The notes below the pieces were generated by a model. It was not told the origin of the DNA and did not search any database. It was given only the letters and a program-made list of their open reading frames with translations. A DNA stretch of 5,029 nucleotides, from NCBI GenBank assembly GCA_964584415.1, contig CAZOZX010000140.1:1-5029 (forward strand), in the 5' to 3' direction. The stretch is from PHAA01 sp964584415. GTDB lineage: Bacteria; Bacillota; Syntrophomonadia; Syntrophomonadales; Syntrophomonadaceae. The position numbers were made by a program, and so were the translations under genes. This document shows positions 1 through 5,029 of the stretch, one piece after another; the first letter of the stretch is position 1; every line of letters starts with the position of its first letter.

Positions 1-2
1 CA

Positions 3-2966
3 GCCCGGTGGCATAAGGAGGATAACGACAATCTCTTTAAGACCATTTATATTTGCTCGAATCAGTCTATTGCCAGCCAAAACATTCACAGACTATGTGA
101 TGGGGCGACATTTGACGGGGTTACCGACGCCAGACTCTCTATGCAGCATTTGAAGATATTTGAACAGGAAAATGATCCCGAAATATTGGACCGGTATATA
201 CAGATAATACCGCTTACCCCGGGAACATCTTTTAACATCACTGGAGGTTCGGGGAGCGTTAATGAGCGGGCTTTGATGTTTGCACTATTGAGGAGAATGG
301 AATACTTCCAGCATATTCTGGATGAATTTGAGGCGATGATGATCGATGGGGCCAAAGTATCCTGGGATAACTGGTGCAAGGCCTATTATGAGGATCGGGT
401 AGTTAAATGCGATCAGAAATCGGGCAACTATATCAGTGTGATGATGGAGCAGCTACAGAAGCATTTTTCCGAGGATCTAATCGCAGAGATATCTGACCAG
501 TGTAAAAAAATCGAATTAAACCGCAATCAATATACCAGGGGCAGCCATAAAGTTCTGTACAAGCTGAGAAATATATTTGCTGGAATAAGCATTGATTATT
601 TACAACCTGACTTGGTCATTATGGATGAGTTCCAGAGGTTCAGGGAACTTATCAGTGCCAATGAAAGCACCGAAATTGGCATGCTGACCAGCCGCTTCCT
701 GAAGAGTGGTGACGCTAAAGTGCTGCTACTCTCTGCCACACCCTATAAACTGTACCAGACCCTGGATGAGATGAGTGAATACGGGACTGATGAGCACTTC
801 AGTGAATTCCTGGAGGTAATGGACTTCTTATTTGATAATGAACAGAAGAAAGTGGAATTCAGGGAAGTCTGGACCGACTATTCAAGGTCTTTACGAGAGA
901 TTTCCCGGGACAACATCACTATTCTCAATATTCAGAACCTGAAGCGGCAAGCTGAGGATTCTATGTATGGCGGGGTATGCCGTACCGAACGGATGCTGAT
1001 TGATAATCAAGGTTCGATTTTAGATCCGGGTCAGGCCAAGACTTCCTTGAAAGTAACCGAAAGGGACGTCTTATCTTATATAGAGGCGGATAAGCTGATC
1101 CAGGAAGTGGGCCAGGCGTTTGGGGTACCGGTGGATTATGTCAAGTCTGCTCCGTACCTGCTCTCGTTTATGGAGAATTACCAGCTGAAAAAGGATATCA
1201 AGAAGTACTTTAAAGCCCATCCCGAGAAAATCAGGCTGGCAAGAAAACAGAGTCTCTGGCTGGATAAAGCTATGCTTAAAGATTACCGGGAGATACCGCT
1301 GAATAATGCTCGGCTCAGGAAACTGCGCGATATAGCCTTTGAAAAAAAGGCCCAGAATCTATTGTGGATACCGCCTTCGAAACCCTATTACGAGTTAGCC
1401 GGGGCTTTCCTGAACAGTGAGGGTTACTCCAAGGTACTGGTGTTTTCTGCCTGGGAGATGGTGCCCCGTATGATTGCTTCCATGTTGTCCTATGAAGCTG
1501 AGAGACTTACAGTCGGAAAAAGATATGCCAAGGAGAAGGATAAAAAGGGAAAAGACTATTTTGCCAGGCAACGTTTTCCGTTACGCAAACTGAAGTTGAA
1601 CCAGGACGGAGCCCAACCGCTGTTCGCTCTCCTTTATCCATCAGTTACTTTAAGCAAGCTATATAATCCTGCCAGGAGTATGGGTCAAGAACTTAAAGAG
1701 ATAAAGCGCCAAATTACCAGGGAATTGAACAGACTGATACAACCACTGAGCCGCTATGTAGATCCTTCACGAGGCAGTATAATTGATACCCGCTGGTACT
1801 ATATTGCCCCCATGTTGTTGGATCTAGATGAACCCCAGATTAAGGCCTTTTTCGATCAAGCTGAACCCGAAGAAAAGATGCACCGGGAAAAGCTGAGGGA
1901 ATTCCGGTCTTATTATGAAAATCCTGAAGATGTTGGTCTGCGTAGAATGCCGAATGATTTGGTCGAGGTATTAACCAACATGACTCTGGCTTCGCCGGCG
2001 GTTTGTTCACTGAGAACGTTTGGTGATACAGAATTGGCAGGCAGGTTAGCCAAAGAAATGATCAACCTTTTCAACACGCCGGAGGCCATTTCGGCGATTG
2101 AAATGCAATACGGAAAAACAAGCGATGATGCATATTACAAGAACGTTTTAAAGTATGCGGTTGATGGTAATCTACAGTCGGTGCTGGATGAATATGTTCA
2201 TATGATCGACGACGATAATCCCGGTACAATAGCGTCTAGAATCATTGATGCCATAAACATAAACACTGCCAATTATACCGCCGATACTTATTTCAGCTTT
2301 AAGAATGAAATTGAAGGCAATAAGGAACGGAAAATATCTATCAGGTCTCATTTTGCTGCGGGATTTTATAATCTAGCCAACGATAATAAGACCACCCAGC
2401 GCAAAGACAGCGTAAGGAATGCGTTTAATTCCCCCTTCCGGCCCTTTGTGCTGGCCACCACTTCGATAGGCCAGGAGGGGCTGGACTTTCATTATTACTG
2501 CCGCAAAATAGTTCACTGGAACCTGCCGTCCAATCCCATTGACTTGGAACAGCGGGAAGGAAGGATCAACCGCTTCAAATCCCTGGCCATCAGGCAGAAC
2601 ATTGCACGGAAATATGGAAGTATCAAGTTCAAGGATAAAGTCTGGGATGAGATGTTCGATGCCGCTCTTAGGGACAAGAAAGACAAAGATCCCGAATTGG
2701 TACCATTTTGGTGTCTGCCGGAAGGGACTGACATAAAGATAGAGCGTATCGTTCCTCAGTATCCGTTGAGTAAAGACGGAACCGCTTACGAGCGTTTAAT
2801 TAAGATACTATCTTTGTACCGTCTGACCCTGGGCCAGGCCAGACAAGAGGAACTGCTTGAGTACTTATTCAATAATTTCAGTGAAGATGAGAGGGACAAA
2901 TTAAAAGACCTGTTCATTGATCTGAGCCCGTTTAGGAGGCAAGGGAAAATTGCATTGGAAGGGTGA
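3..2966 (+). CDS. Large SF2-type DEAD/DEAH-like helicase (N-terminus outside window)
   Basis: The reading frame is open from the first full codon (position 3) to TGA at 2964-2966, giving 987 visible residues. The ATG at 141 is internal, because conserved helicase sequence lies before it. Counting from position 3, the motifs are: Ia IYICSNQ (15-21); a conserved LTPGTSF block (71-77); motif II DEFQ (208-211); motif III SATP (244-247); an RTER block (327-330); motif IV KVLVFSAWE (477-485); motif V SIGQEGLD (821-828); motif VI QREGRINR (850-857). The Walker A segment must lie upstream. Family knowledge: these are RecA-like ATPase lobes that use ATP to translocate on or remodel nucleic acid in the cytoplasm. 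About 270 residues (505-775), apparently largely helical, separate motifs IV and V, where ordinary SF2 enzymes have far fewer. The tail after motif VI (about 130 residues) has no nuclease motif I recognise. A role in phage defence is inference from resemblance to island-encoded helicases. No same-strand gene follows closely, so any operon partners lie to the left. Confidence 0.93.
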   Translation, partial: ARWHKEDNDNLFKTIYICSNQSIASQNIHRLCDGATFDGVTDARLSMQHLKIFEQENDPEILDRYIQIIPLTPGTSFNITGGSGSVNERALMFALLRRMEYFQHILDEFEAMMIDGAKVSWDNWCKAYYEDRVVKCDQKSGNYISVMMEQLQKHFSEDLIAEISDQCKKIELNRNQYTRGSHKVLYKLRNIFAGISIDYLQPDLVIMDEFQRFRELISANESTEIGMLTSRFLKSGDAKVLLLSATPYKLYQTLDEMSEYGTDEHFSEFLEVMDFLFDNEQKKVEFREVWTDYSRSLREISRDNITILNIQNLKRQAEDSMYGGVCRTERMLIDNQGSILDPGQAKTSLKVTERDVLSYIEADKLIQEVGQAFGVPVDYVKSAPYLLSFMENYQLKKDIKKYFKAHPEKIRLARKQSLWLDKAMLKDYREIPLNNARLRKLRDIAFEKKAQNLLWIPPSKPYYELAGAFLNSEGYSKVLVFSAWEMVPRMIASMLSYEAERLTVGKRYAKEKDKKGKDYFARQRFPLRKLKLNQDGAQPLFALLYPSVTLSKLYNPARSMGQELKEIKRQITRELNRLIQPLSRYVDPSRGSIIDTRWYYIAPMLLDLDEPQIKAFFDQAEPEEKMHREKLREFRSYYENPEDVGLRRMPNDLVEVLTNMTLASPAVCSLRTFGDTELAGRLAKEMINLFNTPEAISAIEMQYGKTSDDAYYKNVLKYAVDGNLQSVLDEYVHMIDDDNPGTIASRIIDAININTANYTADTYFSFKNEIEGNKERKISIRSHFAAGFYNLANDNKTTQRKDSVRNAFNSPFRPFVLATTSIGQEGLDFHYYCRKIVHWNLPSNPIDLEQREGRINRFKSLAIRQNIARKYGSIKFKDKVWDEMFDAALRDKKDKDPELVPFWCLPEGTDIKIERIVPQYPLSKDGTAYERLIKILSLYRLTLGQARQEELLEYLFNNFSEDERDKLKDLFIDLSPFRRQGKIALEG

Positions 2967-3128
2967 GCCTGGCATGTGGGCTGGAAGGGACGGGTAAATT
3001 TCAAGGTGCTCAATGGTAACCGATTTGATTCTCCTCTTAGCCATTACAAAAACCTCCCACGGATGCTCTTATTCTACATCCGTAAGGAGGTTTACACAAA
3101 ATCTGCAACGGTCTCAAATTCTGCGGGT
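2967..3128. other. Convergent intergenic region between helicase and 158-aa gene
   Basis: This 162-base gap separates two genes that end facing each other. Apart from the hairpin at 3050-3093 it shows no start codon with a credible ribosome binding site on either strand. A plus-strand open frame running through it from 2976 into the next gene has no RBS and overlaps that gene antisense, so it is treated as chance. Confidence 0.7.
3050..3093 (-). terminator. Rho-independent terminator, oriented for the minus-strand gene
   Basis: An 8-bp arm AAACCTCC (3050-3057) pairs with GGAGGTTT (3086-3093), and a further 7-bp arm ACGGATG (3059-3065) pairs with CATCCGT (3077-3083). A small internal bulge lies between them and the loop is 11 nt. 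Read on the minus strand, the stem ends in GGAGG followed by TTTTT, the classic stem plus U-tract. It sits 36 bases beyond the stop of the 158-aa gene. In the plus direction the stem is followed by TTTACACAAAA, a weaker tract, so it may also slow transcription leaving the helicase, but this is less certain. Confidence 0.8.
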
Positions 3129-3605
3129 TTATCGAGCCAGCCACTTGTTGATCTGAGTTATTGCTTTTTTGCATTTTTGCGGGTCAAGAAGTTCTTTAAT
3201 GGTGTTGGCGTTTGCTTCGGTATCCTGGTCCGCCGATTTATCCGTGAGGTCAATATCAAAATAATCCAACAGATTATAAATAAGCTCCTCTACATCCGCA
3301 TCTATGGAATAGACATCCAGGCTGGCGCCAGCTCCATCCAAATAGCGCCTGAAATCATCTATTTGTTCTAATTTCTTATTCACCCAATAATTCATCGGCA
3401 TGTCATAGGGATAATAAATTTCTTTCACATCATTGTAGTCAATTTCCCCTTCTTCATCATTCCAATGCCAATCATACCCGTCTATTATGGAGTTGAAGAA
3501 TCTCTCCAGGTTATATTGCAGCCCCTTAATTGAGGCGCAGTAATAAATACGGCGTTTACCCACATGATATCCGTAGACCTGTAAAAGCATTAAATAACGT
3601 TTCAT
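3129..3605 (-). CDS. Hypothetical acidic, tyrosine-rich 158-aa protein
   Basis: I do not recognise this protein. Start choice: the ATG at 3605-3603 follows AAGGAGG with a 9-nt spacer. An upstream in-frame TTG at 3632 would place that Shine-Dalgarno inside the coding region, so it is rejected. The 158-residue product begins MKRYLMLLQVYGYHVGKRR. The first 30 residues are basic and hydrophobic. Most of the rest is acidic, with about 29 Asp/Glu against 19 Lys/Arg overall. It is unusually aromatic (about 16 Tyr and 4 Trp), with a DWHWNDEEGE patch near residues 54-63 and acidic runs such as DADVEEL and DYFDIDLTDK. There is no signal peptide or obvious membrane segment, so it is probably cytoplasmic. 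It converges on the helicase gene and is followed by a good terminator. An accessory or inhibitor role linked to the helicase is possible but unsupported; it may simply be an orphan gene. Confidence 0.8.
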   Translation of the reverse strand: MKRYLMLLQVYGYHVGKRRIYYCASIKGLQYNLERFFNSIIDGYDWHWNDEEGEIDYNDVKEIYYPYDMPMNYWVNKKLEQIDDFRRYLDGAGASLDVYSIDADVEELIYNLLDYFDIDLTDKSADQDTEANANTIKELLDPQKCKKAITQINKWLAR

Positions 3606-3611
3606 AGACCC

Positions 3612-3618
3612 CTTCCTC
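3612..3618 (-). promoter_or_regulatory. Shine-Dalgarno AAGGAGG that fixes the start of the 158-aa gene
   Basis: On the minus strand the sequence reads AAGGAGG, then AAGGGGTCT, then ATG. The 9-nt spacing fits the ATG at 3605. It would be internal to any protein starting at the upstream TTG (3632), which is why the shorter start is chosen. Confidence 0.8.
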
Positions 3619-3647
3619 CTTATCAGTATCAATAAAAACGAATAAGA

Positions 3648-3760
3648 TTAATTTGCTTCTTTTATACTCAGAGCCACGGTTGGTTCACCCAGCTGCTCAG
3701 GATCTATTGCATTGATCCGGCAAAGGCCTTATGTATTACCTTTTGCCCCTGCAAATCCAT
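3648..3760 (-). pseudogene. Probable broken small gene: intact RBS and N-terminus, frame lost after 13 codons
   Basis: On the minus strand GGAGG (3770-3774) precedes ATG (3760-3758) by 9 nt, a very good initiation site. The frame reads MDLQGQKVIHKAFAGSMQ and stops at TAG (3704-3706) after 18 codons. A second minus-strand frame, open from 3728 to a TAA at 3648-3650, reads INAIDPEQLGEPTVALSIKE plus AN at the end. That has the look of a genuine protein C-terminus. The first segment resembles the start of small proteins with a GxxVxHKxFGxG signature, broken exactly at the expected FG. The simplest reading is one gene with a frameshift, or the head and tail of genes joined by a deletion. The alternatives are a real 18-codon leader peptide or a sequencing indel. 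I cannot name the family. Confidence 0.45.
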
Positions 3761-3833
3761 AATGATACTCCTCCGCTTTGCATTCACCCACGACCCCAAT
3801 CGGGGAACGTGTTTCCTAATTCTGATTGTATTA

Positions 3834-3842
3834 ATCATAGCA
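3834..3842 (-). promoter_or_regulatory. Possible extended -10 promoter upstream of the broken small gene
   Basis: The minus strand reads TGCTATGAT, an extended -10 (TGn plus TATGAT, five of six consensus bases). There is no good -35 at 17 nt, which extended -10 promoters can tolerate. Transcription would start near 3826, about 65 nt before the ATG at 3760, and could continue into the 158-aa gene. Such short matches also arise by chance in A/T-rich DNA. Confidence 0.35.
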
Positions 3843-3944
3843 TTCAATTTACTAAGATTACCTCTGTTATGCGACATTTTTATTACGGCTCAGAATTGTT
3901 TCGCCAATGCTTATGTGATAGAAGATTTAAAATATCTGAAATTC

Positions 3945-3974
3945 AGGCCACGTTGCTTATAACATTATTGGCCT
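3945..3974 (-). terminator. Weak terminator-like inverted repeat behind the 188-aa gene
   Basis: AGGCCA (3945-3950) and TGGCCT (3969-3974) form a GC-rich 6-bp stem around an 18-nt spacer, which itself contains GTT/AAC arms. It lies 9 bases past the stop of the 188-aa gene. On the minus strand the sequence after it is A/T-rich but has no real T-run, so termination would be partial at best. Confidence 0.3.
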
Positions 3975-3983
3975 AAGATTGAA

Positions 3984-4550
3984 TCAAAAACTATTCTTAC
4001 TAACCGATGTTGTGGGCAGATTGCCGTTGACCTGTTTGATTAACTGGACCGTATGGCCCATGATTTGCGATCCATTCCTATAGAAATCAAATACCTTGTC
4101 AGCCTTCTGGCAATCCGTCCCCGGCCCAAATAACTGCTCTTCTCCATACCATTGGGTCCCGCTCGCGTAACGGAATTCATAAAGGCCCAGCGGCATTTTG
4201 ATATTCACGAACTGTCCGCCTCGAACGAAGACGGTTACAGCCACCTGTCCGGTGCTCTTGTCTATCAGCTTGATGAAATAATTCCTGTCCGAACCTGTCG
4301 AGATGTTCAGCGGTGCAATTGCCTCCGCCTTCAGATAATAATGAGTCTCGCCGTTGGCAGGGAGTTCCAGGGGCTTAAGATTTTGTACCGGAGTGATAAC
4401 AGGCAGATTAACCGCCGGGATACTGGTTGGAGGTGTTGGATTGGTGGCAGGCATAAGAGCAGAGCTAATAGTTGGCCATGATTTGCCCAGGACAAATATA
4501 ATCGCAAAAAGCACTACTAAAGTAAGAATAGACGGATTCTTGCTTCGCAT
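3984..4550 (-). CDS. Membrane-anchored or exported protein with proline-rich linker, unknown function
   Basis: The product has 188 residues. The ATG at 4550-4548 is preceded by GAGGAGG (4558-4564) with a 7-nt spacer, a strong start. After MRSKNPS comes a hydrophobic segment (about 8-22, ILTLVVLFAIIFVLG) with positive charges before it, fitting an N-terminal anchor or uncleaved signal. Residues 34-64 are rich in Pro, Thr and Ser and form a likely extended linker. The remainder (about 65-188) alternates hydrophobic and polar residues in a beta-rich pattern with conserved-looking blocks: YFIKLIDKSTGQ, VTVFVRGGQFV, LGLYEFRYASG, WYGEEQLFGPGT and VQLIKQVNGNL. I have a general impression of similar extracytoplasmic beta-sandwich domains in other bacterial proteins but cannot name the family. 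There is a single cysteine (GTDCQ) and no lipobox. It is divergent from the lipoprotein gene at 4723, and both products act at the cell surface, so a shared theme is possible. Confidence 0.85.
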   Translation of the reverse strand: MRSKNPSILTLVVLFAIIFVLGKSWPTISSALMPATNPTPPTSIPAVNLPVITPVQNLKPLELPANGETHYYLKAEAIAPLNISTGSDRNYFIKLIDKSTGQVAVTVFVRGGQFVNIKMPLGLYEFRYASGTQWYGEEQLFGPGTDCQKADKVFDFYRNGSQIMGHTVQLIKQVNGNLPTTSVSKNSF

Positions 4551-4722
4551 AACACCACCTCCTCACCTATTGAGTTACTAATTTCTCTATTTATTTCCAT
4601 ATTCCTGTAATATACTAGCAGGATTTGACATTTTCCTGTGGAAAGTTTTAGTGTGAAACCGAAGTTAGGACAAAAGTGCTGAGGAGCGGGGCAAATCCAT
4701 AATCTGTCGGGGAGGAACGAAG
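4551..4722. other. Divergent intergenic region between two surface-protein genes
   Basis: This 172-base region must hold promoters for both directions. The rightward promoter is listed separately. Leftward, a TGCTAGTAT extended -10-like element lies on the minus strand (about 4612-4620), about 62 bases before the 188-aa gene; it has only four of six -10 consensus bases and no clear -35. A short dyad, CCTG at 4604-4607 with CAGG at 4619-4622, surrounds it. Confidence 0.5.
4625..4654 (+). promoter_or_regulatory. Candidate promoter of the lipoprotein gene with dyad in the spacer
   Basis: A perfect TTGACA -35 box (4625-4630) is followed 18 nt later by TAGTGT (4649-4654), a weak -10 with three of six consensus bases. 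The spacer holds a 5-bp inverted repeat TTTCC-TGT-GGAAA (4632-4644), which could be a repressor site. It lies about 70 bases before the lipoprotein start. The poor -10 suggests a promoter needing an activator, or a chance -35 match. Confidence 0.4.
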
Positions 4723-5029
4723 ATGAAAAGAACAATTGCTATTTTGATTGCGTGTATGTTGGTTATTGCGTTAGCTGGATGTGGTGGAAAAGGTCATGAA
4801 GGTGAGGCCAAAACTCCGTCAGGTTCAAGTGTCCAAAAAGGCAGAAATTATCAAGATGTTGTTAAAGATTTTGAGCAGAAAGGTTTCAAGAACATAAAAA
4901 CAGAGACGCAGGAAGATTTAATCACCGGTTGGATAACAAAAGATGGCGAGGTTGAATCTGTCTCGGTCGATGGCAACAAAGACTATTCTCCAGATGTTTG
5001 GTATCCTGACAATGTAGAGGTGATAATCA
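4723..5029 (+). CDS. Lipoprotein with PASTA-like segment (C-terminus outside window)
   Basis: The ATG at 4723 follows GGAGG (4711-4715) with a 7-nt spacer. The frame is open to the window edge, giving 102 residues. MKRTIAILIACMLVIALAGC is a typical type II signal peptide: Lys-Arg at the N-terminus, a hydrophobic core and the lipobox LAGC with Cys20 as the lipidation site. A Gly/Ser-rich linker (21-42) leads to NYQDVVKDFEQKGFKNIKTE (42-61), which resembles the start of PASTA-type repeats. It is followed by a GWITKDGEVESVSVDG block (69-84), a combination found, as I recall, in Firmicutes lipoproteins and extracytoplasmic proteins of unknown role. It is expected on the outer face of the cytoplasmic membrane. 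Peptidoglycan or beta-lactam binding should not be assumed from a PASTA-like segment alone. The domain is cut by the window end, so total length is unknown. Confidence 0.88.
   Translation, partial: MKRTIAILIACMLVIALAGCGGKGHEGEAKTPSGSSVQKGRNYQDVVKDFEQKGFKNIKTETQEDLITGWITKDGEVESVSVDGNKDYSPDVWYPDNVEVII

Larger units (their letters stand above)
3606..3983. other. 378-base intergenic region with gene remnant, promoter-like site and hairpin
   Basis: This gap lies between two minus-strand genes. Its left third (3648-3760) carries the broken small minus-strand gene listed separately. Its right part (about 3775-3983) is A/T-rich and holds a possible extended -10 element (3834-3842) and a 6-bp-arm inverted repeat (3945-3974). 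Plus-strand open frames across 3731-3976 lack a ribosome binding site and have low-complexity hydrophobic translations, so they are not called. Confidence 0.6.

Noticed and set aside
141..143. ATG at 141 as the start of the helicase
   Set aside because: The same frame is open to the window start and encodes helicase motif Ia (IYICSNQ) before this codon, so it is internal.
3..2966. Specific assignment of the helicase to a named defence system (DISARM, BREX, Druantia or similar)
   Set aside because: No partner gene of any of these systems is in the window and the N-terminus is missing, so a system name would be a guess.
2976..3371. Plus-strand open frame of 131 codons overlapping the 158-aa gene
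   Set aside because: It lacks an RBS, runs through the terminator hairpin and is antisense to a gene with a much better start and composition.
3751..3763. 13-base repeat GCAAATCCATAAT, also at 4691-4703
   Set aside because: Only 13 bases match and the flanks differ. One 13-mer coincidence in 5 kb is plausible by chance, and the second copy has no RBS on the minus strand.
3731..3976. Two plus-strand open frames of 66 and 81 codons in the gap before the 188-aa gene
   Set aside because: There is no Shine-Dalgarno before either start, the translations look non-coding, and the region overlaps minus-strand signals.
1..5029. CRISPR array, tRNA, rRNA, insertion sequence ends or long direct repeats
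   Set aside because: I saw no regularly spaced repeats, cloverleaf-like sequence, transposase frame or paired terminal inverted repeats on either strand.

Overview
The window looks like a piece of a Gram-positive (Firmicutes/Clostridia-type) chromosome of moderate, roughly mid-40s GC. The grounds are near-consensus GGAGG ribosome binding sites 7-9 nt before the start codons, a lipoprotein signal of Firmicutes style, and A/T-rich gaps. This assignment is inference from style; no taxonomic marker gene is present.

Layout. (1) Positions 3-2966, plus strand: one very large SF2-type helicase/ATPase whose N-terminus, including the Walker A segment, lies before the window. Motifs Ia, II (DEFQ), III (SAT), IV, V and VI (QREGRINR) are all readable, and about 270 residues are inserted between motifs IV and V. 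It resembles the large helicases often met in phage-defence or accessory islands, but no recognisable partner lies in this window. (2) Positions 3050-3093: a strong hairpin terminator in the gap between the helicase and a convergent minus-strand gene. (3) Positions 3129-3605, minus strand: an unrecognised 158-residue acidic, tyrosine-rich protein with a clear RBS. (4) Positions 3606-3983: a 378-base gap that holds what looks like a broken minus-strand small gene (3648-3760) with a good RBS, a possible extended -10 promoter and a hairpin. (5) Positions 3984-4550, minus strand: a 188-residue membrane-anchored or exported protein with a proline-rich linker and an extracytoplasmic beta-rich domain. 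(6) Positions 4551-4722: a divergent intergenic region with a perfect TTGACA -35 box pointing right. (7) Positions 4723 to the window end, plus strand: the first 102 residues of a lipoprotein with a LAGC lipobox and a PASTA-like segment.

How they fit together: the three minus-strand units (188-aa protein, broken small gene, 158-aa protein) run in the same direction towards the hairpin at 3050-3093 and may be partly co-transcribed, though the gaps are large. The helicase is probably the last gene of an operon entering from the left. The right-hand genes encode cell-surface proteins and look like ordinary chromosome flanking the accessory helicase locus. The most unusual items are the helicase, the orphan 158-aa protein and the gene scar at 3648-3760. 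Nothing here proves a new system.
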